In this document: positions 24,961 through 33,634 of the stretch, piece by piece
Position numbering within the stretch: position 1 is the first letter of the stretch
Layout: every line of letters starts with the position of its first letter
Assembly: GCA_021776235.1 (NCBI GenBank)
Contig: JAJFGG010000135.1
Coordinates: 1 to 36,556, forward strand
DNA from: Alphaproteobacteria bacterium
GTDB taxonomy: Bacteria > Pseudomonadota > Alphaproteobacteria > GCA-2731375
Direction: 5' to 3'
Length of the DNA stretch: 36,556 bases
The notes under the pieces: generated by a model
The model's database searches: none
The model's input: only the letters and a program-made list of their open reading frames with translations
Told to the model about the DNA's origin: nothing
Translations under genes and position numbers: made by a program

Positions 24961-26313
24961 CTACTCCACGGCGTTGGCGCGGCCGAAGGCGGCTTCCATT
25001 TCCCGGCGGATGACGACGGCGGGGTCGCTGTCATCAATGGCCGCGTCGTCCCAGGTCAGCAGATCGCCCTCCGATATGTCGCGGGTCAGAGGAACGCCGC
25101 CGGCCAGGCCCAGGGGCAGGCCGCCCTTGGCCAGGGACGTGGGCGCCGGCAGCTGTTTGCCCCAGACCATGTAGCCGCCTTCGCCATCCAGTATTTCGCC
25201 CTTTTTCAGGTTGCGCTTGGCCACCGCCACCACGTCCGAGCGAAAGGCGACAGGCGCGCCGGTGGGTTCGCCCCGCAGGGCGGCGGAGGCGACCGAGATG
25301 CCCAGTTCCAGGCCGATCATGTGGATGGGGCGGTACAGGGCGGCAAATCGGCCGCTGCTGTCGGCCAGCATGTGATATTCCCGAAAACATTGGCGGGCAT
25401 AGTCGGTCTCGCCCTCGATCACCACATAGGTCCCCATGGCCAGATTGTTGGGCACGGCGCTGCCGTCGCGGTACAATGACGACACCACCTCTGTCGTGCC
25501 ATCGCGGCTGAGAGAGCCGCCCTGCGGGGCCGGTTTGCAAACCTCCGCCAGTTCAAAACGCGTGGCGGGGGGAAAGCCAAGGCCGCCGTCCTGGGGTGTC
25601 AGGCCGGTGGCGTTGCAGACCGCCGTCATCTCGATGCCGGACTTGGTGCCGTCGAGAAAGGAATTGAACATCTTGATATTGATGGAGCCGGGATCGATCT
25701 CCAGATATTGCTGCAGAACGTCCGGCGCCGTGTCCGGGGTCAGGCCATGATAGCTGGGCAGATAGCGCGTGCCCTTGCCGGCGCAGACCACCCGAAAGCC
25801 GCAGGCCCGGGCCCAGTCCACGTGTTCGGCGATCAGGGCCGGCTGGTCCCCCCAGGCCAGGCTGTAGACGACGCCGGCCTGTTCCGCCCGGCGCGCCAGC
25901 AGCGGGCCGGCAACCACATCGGCCTCGACATTGACCATGATCACGTGCTTGCCGTTGGCGATGGCGGCCAGGCAGTGGCGAATGCCGATGCGGGGATCGC
26001 CGGTGGCGTCGATCAGAACCTCCAGGTCAGGATGGGCGATCAGGGCCATGGCGTCATCGCCAATATGGGTGGCCCCGCTTTGCCGGGCCTCGTCCAACGA
26101 GGCGGCGCCGATCTGTTCGGGGGACCAGCCGACCTGGCGGCAGTTCCTGGCCGCCTGATCGATCTGCAGATCGGCGATGCCCAAAAGATGCATGCCAGCG
26201 GTCAGGCGCACCTGGGCCAGGAACATGGAGCCGAACTTGCCCGCCCCGATCAGGCCCACCCGAACCGGGTTGGCGGCCGCGGCCCGGGCCGCCAATAATT
26301 TCGCCAGATTCAT
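24961..26313 (-). CDS. NAD(P)-dependent oxidoreductase with SAF domain
   Basis: About 450 residues. The N-terminal Rossmann domain has VRVGLIGAGKFGSM (18-30), then DLEVLIDATGDP and NGKHVIMVNVEADVV, as in Gfo/Idh/homoserine-dehydrogenase-like proteins. A middle domain contains GKGTRYLPSYHG and KMFNSFLDGTKSGIEM. The C-terminal SAF-like domain (about FRSDVVAVAKRNLKKGE) resembles antifreeze/sugar-acid-dehydratase SAF modules. Such proteins occur in sugar-acid catabolism; the substrate is not known. The open frame runs upstream to 26454, but the family start is ATG 26313 with AGGGAA 8 bases before it; the longer form would overlap the sdh promoter. It is divergent from sdhCDAB. Confidence 0.88.
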   Translation of the reverse strand: MNLAKLLAARAAAANPVRVGLIGAGKFGSMFLAQVRLTAGMHLLGIADLQIDQAARNCRQVGWSPEQIGAASLDEARQSGATHIGDDAMALIAHPDLEVLIDATGDPRIGIRHCLAAIANGKHVIMVNVEADVVAGPLLARRAEQAGVVYSLAWGDQPALIAEHVDWARACGFRVVCAGKGTRYLPSYHGLTPDTAPDVLQQYLEIDPGSINIKMFNSFLDGTKSGIEMTAVCNATGLTPQDGGLGFPPATRFELAEVCKPAPQGGSLSRDGTTEVVSSLYRDGSAVPNNLAMGTYVVIEGETDYARQCFREYHMLADSSGRFAALYRPIHMIGLELGISVASAALRGEPTGAPVAFRSDVVAVAKRNLKKGEILDGEGGYMVWGKQLPAPTSLAKGGLPLGLAGGVPLTRDISEGDLLTWDDAAIDDSDPAVVIRREMEAAFGRANAVE

Positions 26314-26419
26314 CTTCAAATTCCCTGCTGCTACGCTAGGCTCACTCAAGCATGAACCAGCAGCGCCGCCAAACACCAATTCGCCGCACATTTCCAGCAC
26401 TTCGATCGCGGCAACCTTT

Positions 26420-26447
26420 GACAGCGGCGGGAGGTTGGCTAGTATAG
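26420..26447 (+). promoter_or_regulatory. Sigma70-type promoter for sdhCDAB
   Basis: TTGACA (26420-26425), a perfect -35 box, is followed after 16 bp by TAGTAT (26442-26447). This would give a leader of about 60 bases before the sdhC ATG at 26516. Confidence 0.6.
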
Positions 26448-26515
26448 CGGCCAATTCACAGGATCGGAATCACATCACCGGACGCACCGGCTCGGGACCG
26501 CAAGGGAAGGCAATA

Positions 26516-26902
26516 ATGGCAGCTGGAAACCGCCCGCTATCACCGCATCTGCAAGTCTACCGCTGGCAGATCACCATGGCGCTGTCGATCCTGCACCGGA
26601 TGACCGGTGTGGGGCTGGCCCTGGGGCTGTTGCTGCTGACCTGGTGGCTGGTTGCGGCGGCCGGCGGCGCGGCATATTTCGACTACGTCCACGCTGTCAT
26701 GGGCTCTGTAATTGGCCGTATGGTGCTGTTCGGCTTCACCTGGTCGCTGTATTTTCATCTGTGCAACGGCATCCGTCATCTGGTCTGGGATGCCGGCTAT
26801 GGCTTTGAAGTTGGCAGCATGCAGAAATCCGGCTGGCTGGTGCTGGTGGTTTCCGTGGTCTTGACCCTGGGCACATTCCTGGCCGGTTACGGGGGGATAT
26901 AG
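26516..26902 (+). CDS. sdhC: Succinate dehydrogenase cytochrome b556 subunit
   Basis: A 128-residue membrane anchor of complex II, with three transmembrane helices. The quinone-site segment SILHRMTGVGLALG (24-37) and the heme-binding motif HLCNGIRHLVWD (81-92), with His81 as likely heme ligand, identify it. The reading frame is open far upstream, but the true start is ATG 26516 with AAGGGAAGG just before it. It is the first gene of sdhCDAB, which oxidises succinate to fumarate and reduces ubiquinone in the inner membrane; sdhD follows after 3 bp. Confidence 0.95.
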   Translation: MAAGNRPLSPHLQVYRWQITMALSILHRMTGVGLALGLLLLTWWLVAAAGGAAYFDYVHAVMGSVIGRMVLFGFTWSLYFHLCNGIRHLVWDAGYGFEVGSMQKSGWLVLVVSVVLTLGTFLAGYGGI

Positions 26903-26905
26903 AGC

Positions 26906-27295
26906 ATGAGCGCACGTAGCTTAAGAACGCCATTGGCCCGGGCCCGCGGGCTGGGCTCGGCCAAGGGCGGCACCCATCATTTCTGGCTGCAGCGGCTGAC
27001 GGCGATCGCCCTGGTGCCGCTGACCATCTGGTTCGCATTGTCCATCGCCTCGTTGGCGACAGCTGATTTGCCGGCCGTTTTGGCTTGGATGCGATCGCCG
27101 CTGAGCGCCGTGCTGATGCTGAGTTTTCTGCTGGCGGGTTTCTGGCATATGAAGCTGGGCCTGCAGGTGGTGATCGAGGATTACGTACATGGTGAATGGC
27201 GCAAAATTGCCTGCCTGATCCTGAACAATCTGGTTTCCATATTCCTGGCCCTGGCAGCGACGCTGGCAGTGCTGAAAATGCTGTTAGGGGGCTGA
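26906..27295 (+). CDS. sdhD: Succinate dehydrogenase hydrophobic anchor subunit
   Basis: A 129-residue second membrane anchor of complex II. After a basic N-terminus (ARARGLGSAKGGTHHFW) come three helices. The motif GFWHMKLGLQVVIEDYVHGE (78-97) is typical of alphaproteobacterial SdhD, and His81 is the probable heme ligand. The protein has no soluble domain, as expected. It lies 3 bp after sdhC and 3 bp before sdhA, so translation is likely coupled. Confidence 0.94.
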   Translation: MSARSLRTPLARARGLGSAKGGTHHFWLQRLTAIALVPLTIWFALSIASLATADLPAVLAWMRSPLSAVLMLSFLLAGFWHMKLGLQVVIEDYVHGEWRKIACLILNNLVSIFLALAATLAVLKMLLGG

Positions 27296-27298
27296 GGC

Positions 27299-29089
27299 AT
27301 GTCGCAGGCCTATGCGATCGAGGACCATGTCTATGATGTGGTGGTGGTTGGGGCCGGCGGCTCGGGCCTGCGGGCGACCATGGGCGCGGCCCAGGCCGGC
27401 CTGAAGACCGCCTGTATCTCAAAAGTATTCCCGACCCGTAGCCATACTGTGGCCGCCCAGGGCGGTATCGCCGCGGCCATGGGCAATATGGGCGAGGACG
27501 ATTGGCGCTGGCACATGTACGACACCGTCAAGGGGTCGGACTGGCTGGGCGATCAGGACGCCATCGAATATATGTGCCGCGAAGCGCCCCGCGCGGTGCT
27601 GGAATTGGAGCATATGGGCCTGCCCTTCTCGCGCACCGAGGAAGGCAAGATTTATCAACGCGCCTTTGGCGGCATGACCACCAATTACGGCGAAGGCATA
27701 GCGCAACGGACCTGCGCCGCCGCCGATCGTACCGGGCATGCCATTCTGCACACCCTCTATCAACAGTCCCTGCGCTACGACACCGAGTTTTTTATCGAAT
27801 ACTTTGCCATGGATCTGATGCTGGACGACGATGGCGTCTGCCGTGGGGTCATGGCCTGGAACCTGGAAGACGGCACCATTCACCGTTTCCGGGCCCATAT
27901 GGTGATTTTGGCCACGGGCGGCTATGGCCGGACCTATTTCTCCTGTACCTCGGCCCACACCTGCACCGGCGACGGCAATGCCATGCTGCTGCGGGCGGGC
28001 CTGCCGCTACAGGATATGGAGTTCGTGCAGTTCCATCCGACGGGTATTTACGGCGCCGGCTGCCTGATTACCGAAGGCGTGCGCGGCGAGGGCGGCTTCC
28101 TGGTCAACAGCGAAGGCGAACGCTTCATGGAGCGCTATGCCCCGTCGGCCAAGGATCTGGCCAGCCGCGATGTGGTCAGCCGCTCCATGACCATAGAAAT
28201 CCGCGAGGGCCGCGGCGTCGGTGCCAACAAGGATCACATCCTGCTGCACCTGGATCATCTCGACCCGGCGATTATCGAGGAACGGCTGCCGGGCATTTCC
28301 GAATCGGCGCGCATATTCGCCGGCGTCGATGTCACCAAGGAAGCGGTCCCGGTCCTGCCCACGGTGCATTACAACATGGGCGGCATCCAGACCAATTATT
28401 ATGGCGAGGTCGTCAATCTGAAAGACGGCGATCCGGATTCAGTGGTGCCGGGCCTGATGGCGGTGGGCGAGGCGGCCTGCGTCTCGGTGCATGGCGCCAA
28501 CCGCCTTGGCTCAAACTCGCTTATCGATCTGGTCGTGTTTGGCCGGGCCGCCGGCTTGCGCGCGGCCGAGGTGGTGACCCCGGGCGCCCCCCATCCCGAT
28601 ATGCCCGACCGGATGAACGATGCGGTGATGAGCCATTTCGACAAGGTGCGCCACGCCTCGGGCGGCACCCCGACGGCCGTTATCCGCGACAAGATGCAGC
28701 GCACCATGCAGAGCAACTGCGCCGTGTTCCGCACCGGCGACGTGCTGGAAGAAGGGCAAAAGCTGATCGACGATGTTTGGCGGATGATGCCGGATATGGG
28801 CGTATCCGACCGCTCGTTGATCTGGAATTCCGATCTGGTTGAAAGCCTGGAGCTGGACAATCTGGTGCGCCAGGCCGTGGTCACCATGCACGCCGCGGCG
28901 AACCGCGAGGAAAGCCGCGGCGGCCACGCGCGCGAGGACTTCCCGGACCGGGATGACGAAAACTGGATGAAGCATACGCTGACCTGGTTTGGCGATGACG
29001 GCAAGGTCAGCATCGACTACCGCCCCGTGCATGCCTATACCCTGACGGACGATGTGCAGTACTTCCCGCCCAAAGCGCGGGTTTATTGA
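27299..29089 (+). CDS. sdhA: Succinate dehydrogenase flavoprotein subunit
   Basis: The 596-residue catalytic subunit, which oxidises succinate with covalently bound FAD. The N-terminal dinucleotide fold is [13 protein letters not shown] (14-26). The flavin-linking His49 is in [11 protein letters not shown]. Substrate-site motifs include [30 protein letters not shown] and [11 protein letters not shown]. The C-terminal helical domain and tail (ITDD-type [17 protein letters not shown]) are of normal length. It follows sdhD by 3 bp and precedes sdhB by 10 bp. Confidence 0.98.
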   Translation: MSQAYAIEDHVYDVVVVGAGGSGLRATMGAAQAGLKTACISKVFPTRSHTVAAQGGIAAAMGNMGEDDWRWHMYDTVKGSDWLGDQDAIEYMCREAPRAVLELEHMGLPFSRTEEGKIYQRAFGGMTTNYGEGIAQRTCAAADRTGHAILHTLYQQSLRYDTEFFIEYFAMDLMLDDDGVCRGVMAWNLEDGTIHRFRAHMVILATGGYGRTYFSCTSAHTCTGDGNAMLLRAGLPLQDMEFVQFHPTGIYGAGCLITEGVRGEGGFLVNSEGERFMERYAPSAKDLASRDVVSRSMTIEIREGRGVGANKDHILLHLDHLDPAIIEERLPGISESARIFAGVDVTKEAVPVLPTVHYNMGGIQTNYYGEVVNLKDGDPDSVVPGLMAVGEAACVSVHGANRLGSNSLIDLVVFGRAAGLRAAEVVTPGAPHPDMPDRMNDAVMSHFDKVRHASGGTPTAVIRDKMQRTMQSNCAVFRTGDVLEEGQKLIDDVWRMMPDMGVSDRSLIWNSDLVESLELDNLVRQAVVTMHAAANREESRGGHAREDFPDRDDENWMKHTLTWFGDDGKVSIDYRPVHAYTLTDDVQYFPPKARVY

Positions 29090-29099
29090 GGATACGGAT

Positions 29100-29882
29100 A
29101 TGGTCGAGTTCAACCTGCCCGCCAATTCCAAGGTCAAGGGCGGCACCACCCACAAGGCAGCGGCCGGGGCCAAGAACGTGCGCAGCTTTCGGGTTTATCG
29201 CTATGACCCCGACAGCGGTGAAAATCCCCGCCTCGATACCTATGAAGTCGACATGGACGAGTGCGGGCCCATGGTCCTGGACGCGCTGATCAAGATCAAG
29301 AACGAGATCGATCCCACGGTAACGTTCCGCCGCTCCTGCCGCGAGGGGATCTGTGGTTCCTGCGCCATGAATATCGACGGCACCAACACCCTGGCCTGTA
29401 CCAAGGCCTGTGATGAGGTGAAGGGCGATGTAAAGGTTTACCCCCTGCCGCATCTGGAGGTGATCAAGGATCTGGTTGGCGATCTGTCGAACTTTTATGC
29501 GCAATATGCTTCCATCAAGCCGTGGCTGGAGGCGGAGTCACCGGCCCCGCCCGATGGCGAAAGGCTGCAAAGCCCCGAGGAACGAAAAAAGATCGATGGC
29601 CTGTACGAATGCATTCTGTGCGCCTGTTGTTCCACATCCTGCCCCAGCTATTGGTGGAACAGCGACCGCTATCTGGGCCCGGCCGTGCTGCTGCAGGCCT
29701 ATCGCTGGCTGATCGACAGCCGGGACGAGAACCAGGGCGAGCGCCTGGACAATCTGGAAGACCCGTTCCGGCTGTACCGTTGCCACACCATCATGAATTG
29801 CACCAATACCTGCCCGAAAGGCCTGAACCCGGCCAAGGCCATCGCCGAAATCAAACAGATGATGGTCAGCCGCCAGCTATAG
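29100..29882 (+). CDS. sdhB: Succinate dehydrogenase iron-sulfur subunit
   Basis: A 260-residue electron-transfer subunit linking SdhA to the membrane anchors. The N-terminal ferredoxin domain binds [2Fe-2S] through Cys80, Cys85, Cys88 and Cys100 ([16 protein letters not shown]). The C-terminal domain has Cys171-x2-Cys174-x2-Cys177-x3-Cys181-Pro and [18 protein letters not shown] for the [4Fe-4S] and [3Fe-4S] clusters. The frame is open back to 29052 inside sdhA; the ATG at 29100, ten bases after the sdhA stop with GAGGA nearby, is the proper start. No clear terminator follows before the toxin-antitoxin remnant. Confidence 0.97.
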   Translation: MVEFNLPANSKVKGGTTHKAAAGAKNVRSFRVYRYDPDSGENPRLDTYEVDMDECGPMVLDALIKIKNEIDPTVTFRRSCREGICGSCAMNIDGTNTLACTKACDEVKGDVKVYPLPHLEVIKDLVGDLSNFYAQYASIKPWLEAESPAPPDGERLQSPEERKKIDGLYECILCACCSTSCPSYWWNSDRYLGPAVLLQAYRWLIDSRDENQGERLDNLEDPFRLYRCHTIMNCTNTCPKGLNPAKAIAEIKQMMVSRQL

Positions 29883-29935
29883 AGGTTACGGTCTCCCATG
29901 ATGCAATTGCGGGGCAATTGTGCATTAATGTTGAG

Positions 29936-30124
29936 ATGAGAAAAGCTGACACAGCGCAAGACATGCTGGATGATTTTCTGCGGCCGGCTCAGCCGTCGCA
30001 GGATCCGGCATATCTGGCGTGGTGTGAGGGAAAAATAGTGCGTGCGCTGAAAGCTGCCGAGGCGCAACCGGAAAAGCGAATTCCACAGCGCGAGATTTGG
30101 AAGAAATTCGGCCTTGAATCTTAA
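29936..30124 (+). CDS. Type II antitoxin, stability-determinant-like
   Basis: A 62-residue protein. After a short start it has LDDFLRPAQPSQDPAYLAW, then EGKIVRALKAAE and QREIWKKFGLE. The DPxYxxWxxxKIxxAL pattern is the one found in small antitoxins partnered with ParE/RelE-like toxins. The frame is intact, but the following toxin reading frame is broken (see next entry). The toxin start (TTG 30114) would overlap this gene's end by 11 bases, the usual arrangement for such pairs. The ribosome site is weak. Family call moderate. Confidence 0.65.
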   Translation: MRKADTAQDMLDDFLRPAQPSQDPAYLAWCEGKIVRALKAAEAQPEKRIPQREIWKKFGLES

Positions 30125-30391
30125 TTTCACGCCGGAGGCCGAGGCGGATTTAGACGCGATTCATGACTATGTTGTACAGTTTGATCCGGTAGCCGCTAAC
30201 CAGTTAATTCAACGCATTTTGCAGGCGATAGCGATCCTCAAAATTTTCCCCTACTTGGCCGGCCGGGCCGCATAGCGAACACCAGAGAATTCCCCATTTC
30301 CAATCTGCCGTATTTTGCGGTCTAACGTATTCCTGACGAGACACAGATTGACGTCTTTGCGGTCATTCACATGGCCCGCGAATTCCCCTAG
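30114..30391 (+). pseudogene. Broken ParE-like toxin gene
   Basis: The first frame gives NFTPEAEADLDAIHDYV, then QLIQRILQAIAILKIFPYL, the N-terminal two thirds of a ParE/RelE-superfamily toxin. At about 30256 the frame is lost and soon stops (30274). A frame shifted by one missing base continues with GRIANTREFPISNLPYFAV, an in-frame TAA (where a Tyr codon would be expected), and RIPDETQIDVFAVIHMAREF up to the TAG at 30389-30391. This is exactly the ParE C-terminal pattern (REF...PYxxVYR...I.VxxVxHxxRE). So there are two lesions, one frameshift and one nonsense. No full-length toxin can be made. Confidence 0.75.
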
Positions 30392-30459
30392 GTTCCATCG
30401 CGCATTGACCCTTGGGTTTTCGAATTCAGCTGCAGCCCGGTTTTTATGGAGCCAAGACC

Positions 30460-31068
30460 ATGTACACGCCCAAGCATTTCGCCCTGGACGACCCGGCCCA
30501 ACAGCAGGCCCTGATGGCCGGCAATCCATTCGCCCGGTTGATCACCGTGGATGGGGACGGTTTGCCCCACGCCTCCCACCTGCCATTCCTGTCTATGGAT
30601 GGCCTGCTGGATGGACATATGGCCAAGGCCAACCCGCAATGGCGGCATTTTCAACCGGGCCGCGAGGTGCTGGTCATTTTCAGCGGTCCGCACGGCTATA
30701 TCTCACCGTCGTGGTATTCCGGCGAACCCAATGTCCCGACTTGGAACTACGTCGCCCTGCATGTCTATGGCCGCCCGCGCCTGGTCGAAGATGCGGCGCG
30801 TAAAAAAGCCAGGCAGGCCCATTTGGTCGAGGTCATGGAAAGCCGCTTTTCCGAACCCTGGGTGATGGAGCTGCCGGAAAAATACGAACAGGGCATGCTG
30901 GCCGGCATTGTCACCTTCGAAATCGAAATCACCCGCATGGAAGGCAAGGCGAAACTAGGCCAGAACCGCAAGCCCGTCGACCAGCAAGGCGCCATCGCCG
31001 GCCTCCGCGCCACGGGCCAGGCTGAAGATGCAGCCTTGGCGGATCTTATGGCGGCTCAGCTTGGATAG
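30460..31068 (+). CDS. PaiB-like FMN-binding protein
   Basis: A 202-residue protein of the PaiB family, split-barrel FMN-binding proteins; Bacillus PaiB is described as a negative regulator of sporulation and protease genes, but in proteobacteria the role is unclear. Motifs: MYTPKHFALDD at the start, NPFARLITVDGDGLPHASHLPF (residues ~23-44), HGYISPSWY and VPTWNYVALHVYG, and the C-terminal KLGQNRKPVDQQGAI. The ATG at 30460 has GGAG 8 bases upstream and fits the family N-terminus; the frame is open to 30412. Its end overlaps the convergent SDR gene by 13 bases. Confidence 0.9.
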   Translation: MYTPKHFALDDPAQQQALMAGNPFARLITVDGDGLPHASHLPFLSMDGLLDGHMAKANPQWRHFQPGREVLVIFSGPHGYISPSWYSGEPNVPTWNYVALHVYGRPRLVEDAARKKARQAHLVEVMESRFSEPWVMELPEKYEQGMLAGIVTFEIEITRMEGKAKLGQNRKPVDQQGAIAGLRATGQAEDAALADLMAAQLG

Positions 31069-31811
31069 GTGTTGTAACTGATCGCCGCCATGAAGCCGCA
31101 GTCGACCAGAAGGTTGACGCCGGTGATGGCGGAGGCGGCGTCGGAACACAGGAAGTATCCGGCCTCCGCCACCTCTTCGGGCTGCACCAGGCGGCCCAGG
31201 GTGCTGAGGCCTGCCATACCCGCGGGGTCTCGGTCGCCGCTGTCGATCCGTGACTGCATGGCGGGCGTCAGGGTAAAACCAGGCGCCACCGCGTTGACCC
31301 GAACACCGGCGGGGCCGAACTCCGCCGCCAACACCTTGGTCAGGGAATCAATCGCCGCCTTGGTCGGGGTATAGGCCGGCAGGGGCAGGGGCGTGAAACT
31401 GTTAACGGAGGCGATATTCAGAATGGCGCCGCCCTGGCGTGCCCCCATGCGCGGCGCGCAGGCCCGGCACATCAGATAGCTGCCGCGATAGTTCACGGCC
31501 CAGATCCGGTCGTGTTCGTCCAGGGGAAAAGTCGCGGTCTCGGCCCGGTTTTGCAGCAGGCCGGCGGAGTTCACAAGTATGTCGATGCCGCCAAAATCCT
31601 GTTCCAGGGCGGTCACGGCCGCCTCGATCTGGGCCGCGTCGGCAACATCGAGATGGCGGTAACTGGCGCCGTCAATTGTCTCGGCGGCGGCGCTCCCGGC
31701 CTGGTCATTGATGTCGCCCAGCACGACCCGGTCGCCGCTTGCGGCGAAGCGCCGGGCCAGGGCCAGGCCAATGCCGCTGGCGCCCCCGGTAACGAGTACA
31801 ACACGGGTCAT
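31056..31811 (-). CDS. Short-chain dehydrogenase/reductase
   Basis: A 251-residue classical SDR. The cofactor motif is TGGASGIG (8-15), with Asp33 in LGDIND after the second strand suggesting NAD(H) over NADP(H). NSAG (81-84) replaces NNAG. Active-site residues are Ser in NIASVNS (132-138), Tyr147 and Lys151 (YTPTK). PGFTLTPAM follows. The start ATG overlaps the stop of the CitE-like gene (ATGA), so the two are translationally coupled, and the nudix gene lies ahead of both. The 3' end overlaps paiB on the other strand by 13 bases. Substrate unknown; the coupling suggests a hydroxyacid pathway shared with the lyase. Confidence 0.92.
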   Translation of the reverse strand: MTRVVLVTGGASGIGLALARRFAASGDRVVLGDINDQAGSAAAETIDGASYRHLDVADAAQIEAAVTALEQDFGGIDILVNSAGLLQNRAETATFPLDEHDRIWAVNYRGSYLMCRACAPRMGARQGGAILNIASVNSFTPLPLPAYTPTKAAIDSLTKVLAAEFGPAGVRVNAVAPGFTLTPAMQSRIDSGDRDPAGMAGLSTLGRLVQPEEVAEAGYFLCSDAASAITGVNLLVDCGFMAAISYNTYPS

Positions 31812-32680
31812 GCCGATGCTCCCCTCAGGCGGGCGCTGATGGCTTCCTCAAGCGCCAACAGACGCCGGGCCGCAGTGACATGCAGGTGTTCCACCAACTG
31901 CCCGTTGACCACTACGACGCCCTTGCCTTCCGCCTGGGCCTGTTCGAAGGCGGTGACGATAATGTCAGCTTCAGCGATGTCGTCGTCGGAAGGGGCGAAA
32001 ATCCGGTTCGCCGGCTCCACCTGCCGGGGGTGGATCAGGGTTTTGCCGTCGAAACCGAATTGCCGGCCCTGGTGGCAGGCGGCTTCGAATCCTTCATCGT
32101 CCTTCAGGTCCAGATAGACCCCGTCAAGGGCGGCCAGGCCATAGGCCCGAGCCGCCAGCAGAGACATGGACAGGGCGGTCATGAAGGGTTCGCGATGGGG
32201 CGTGTGCAGGGCATTCAGATCCGTGGCCAGGTCCGATGTGCCGATGACCAGACAGCGGGTTTTGGCCGAGGCGGCGGCAATCTCTTCCACGTGCAGAATA
32301 GCCAGAGGCGTTTCGATCATGCACCACAGGTCCATGTGCTGGGGCAGGGCCGCCGCCGCCGCCCGGACCTGGCCGGCGCCTTCGACCTTGGGCAGCAGGA
32401 CGGCCGCGGCGGGAGACGCCACCGCGGCGGCCAGATCGTCCGCATGCCATGCCGTGCCCGTGCCGTTAATCCGAATGACCACTTCCCTTGGTTCATAGCC
32501 GCCTTTGGCCAGGGCGGCGATGACCTGTGCGCGCGCCGCGACCTTGGCATCGGGGGCGACTGCGTCTTCCAGATCCAATATCAGGACGTCGGCTGGCAGG
32601 CTGCGCGCTTTTTCCAGGGCCCGGTCGTTGGAGCCGGGCATATAGAGAACGCTGCGTCTGGGGCGAATGATATCTGTCAT
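31808..32680 (-). CDS. CitE-like HpcH/HpaI family lyase (CoA-ester lyase type)
   Basis: A 290-residue TIM-barrel enzyme related to the citrate lyase beta subunit and malyl-CoA/methylmalyl-CoA lyases. Motifs: RRSVLYMPGSNDRALEKA (8-25), LILDLEDAVAPD (33-44), VVIRINGTGT, VLLPKVEG, and the metal-binding MIETPLAI. DGKTLIHPRQV near residue 212 is the usual C-terminal motif. No citrate lyase alpha or gamma genes are nearby, so a stand-alone CoA-ester lyase or thioesterase is more likely than citrate lyase. It is the middle gene of a nudix - lyase - SDR unit, coupled to the SDR by a 4-base ATGA overlap. Confidence 0.92.
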   Translation of the reverse strand: MTDIIRPRRSVLYMPGSNDRALEKARSLPADVLILDLEDAVAPDAKVAARAQVIAALAKGGYEPREVVIRINGTGTAWHADDLAAAVASPAAAVLLPKVEGAGQVRAAAAALPQHMDLWCMIETPLAILHVEEIAAASAKTRCLVIGTSDLATDLNALHTPHREPFMTALSMSLLAARAYGLAALDGVYLDLKDDEGFEAACHQGRQFGFDGKTLIHPRQVEPANRIFAPSDDDIAEADIIVTAFEQAQAEGKGVVVVNGQLVEHLHVTAARRLLALEEAISARLRGASA

Positions 32681-32700
32681 GCTGGTTTCCTCGGGCGGGA

Positions 32701-33339
32701 CTAACGCCAGGCGAAGACGGGCTGTTCCAGGTGGTCAACCCGGACCGTCCGGCCGCGCATGGCAACTTCACAAAATTGGTAGACCACCGCCGCGGTCGGC
32801 GCGTGGACATGGTCGTCACCAAAGCGCACGCGGAGCACCGGCCGTTCGCTTTCGGGAATGGTGATGAACTCCGGCGAATCCGGACGGATCAGATCGGCCA
32901 GGGGGATCGGCATGATTTTGGCCACTTCATCCGGATTTGGGCTCATGGCGGCCCCGGCGCCGGCCCAAATCACCACCGGCGTGATGACATAGCCCGACCG
33001 GGTCGGATAGTCATCGAGCAGACCCAATACAGCGTCCGGTCCCAGATGCAGGTTGATCTCTTCGGACAATTCACGCAGGCCGGCCTGCGTTGCCGTCTCG
33101 TCACCGTCCAGACGGCCGCCGGGCAAGGCCTTTTGGCCGGCATGGGATGACAGGCGCGGCGTACGGCGGGTCAGCACAAAGGCGGCTTGCCCATCTCCGT
33201 CATCGATCAGGGTGATGGTCACGGCGGCCCGCTTCAGGCTGCCGTCCGTCCCATCATGGCTTTGCCGTTGAAAATTCTTCAGACGGTCGGTGAAGCGGCC
33301 GCGTAATTCTTCTGTGTAGGGAAAATCCATCGCGGTCAT
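32701..33339 (-). CDS. Nudix hydrolase, CoA-pyrophosphatase (NudL)-like
   Basis: About 212 residues. The nudix box is clear: GRLDGDE (75-81), seven residues, then RELSEEINL, with Asn96 where the motif usually has Gly. Just before it is SSHAGQKALPGG, close to the HxGQ...PGGR signature of CoA pyrophosphatases, which split CoA and acyl-CoAs into 4'-phosphopantetheine and 3',5'-ADP. Upstream in-frame sequence to 33450 runs into the metY promoter and has no family features; ATG 33339 has AAGG 3 bases away, and ATG 33330 is an alternative. A link to the CoA-ester lyase 20 bp downstream is attractive but inferred. Confidence 0.9.
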   Translation of the reverse strand: MTAMDFPYTEELRGRFTDRLKNFQRQSHDGTDGSLKRAAVTITLIDDGDGQAAFVLTRRTPRLSSHAGQKALPGGRLDGDETATQAGLRELSEEINLHLGPDAVLGLLDDYPTRSGYVITPVVIWAGAGAAMSPNPDEVAKIMPIPLADLIRPDSPEFITIPESERPVLRVRFGDDHVHAPTAAVVYQFCEVAMRGRTVRVDHLEQPVFAWR

Positions 33340-33450
33340 TGTCCTTGGCCCGAAATATTTGGATGCCAACACCATAGCGGCATGCGGCCGGCAAGCAAAT
33401 GCAGCCGTCGTCAAATTGACATAAAGATATGGGCATATCTGAATTTGCAT

Positions 33451-33480
33451 TTGACTTGTTCTGGAAAGGTCCCTTAGAGT
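33451..33480 (+). promoter_or_regulatory. Sigma70-type promoter for metY
   Basis: TTGACT (33451-33456) and TAGAGT (33475-33480) are 18 bp apart. A transcript starting about 7 bases later would begin at the 5' edge of the riboswitch aptamer, which supports the call. Confidence 0.55.
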
Positions 33481-33485
33481 GGCCC

Positions 33486-33537
33486 TTGCGCCGATTTGAG
33501 CCAGCTTGCGGGCGCCAAAAAAATGCAGCTAAACCGG
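33486..33537 (+). promoter_or_regulatory. SAM-II riboswitch
   Basis: The leader matches the SAM-II aptamer in order and spacing. A 5' stem strand TGCGCC, the conserved GATTTGA, then TTGCGGGCGC, in which GGCGC pairs back to form the first stem, an A-rich link, and the highly conserved ATGCAGCTAAA ending in CCGG, which forms the pseudoknot. SAM-II riboswitches bind S-adenosylmethionine and turn off methionine-synthesis genes, mostly in alphaproteobacteria. The gene downstream is a methionine-pathway sulfhydrylase, as expected, and a terminator lies between. Confidence 0.85.
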
Positions 33538-33545
33538 TCGGTACC

Positions 33546-33593
33546 AACCGCCCAGCAAGTGCATGCACTTGAAAATGCTGTGGCGGTTTTTTT
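33546..33593 (+). terminator. Intrinsic terminator in the metY leader
   Basis: AACCGCC (33546-33552) pairs with GGCGGTT (33582-33588), with AGCA/TGCT inside and a palindromic CAAGTGCATGCACTTG in the loop region. A run of seven T follows (33587-33593). Its place 8 bases after the aptamer suggests SAM-controlled attenuation; bases between (CGGTCGGTACC) could form the competing antiterminator. Confidence 0.75.
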
Positions 33594-33634
33594 GTTGGGA
33601 ACCGGGCTGGCGCCAGACAGTTATGGAGATGACG

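Noticed and set aside
26314-26454. 47-residue N-terminal extension of the SAF-domain oxidoreductase
   Set aside because: It is not part of the Rossmann fold, would cover the sdh promoter, and ATG 26313 has a ribosome site and fits the family start.
31880-32704. 274-codon plus-strand ORF opposite the CitE-like gene
   Set aside because: Antisense shadow; low-complexity Gly/Gln/Arg-rich translation.
33546-33593. The palindrome CAAGTGCATGCACTTG as a protein operator
   Set aside because: It lies inside the loop of a well-formed T-tailed terminator behind a riboswitch, which explains the structure better, although a second role cannot be excluded.
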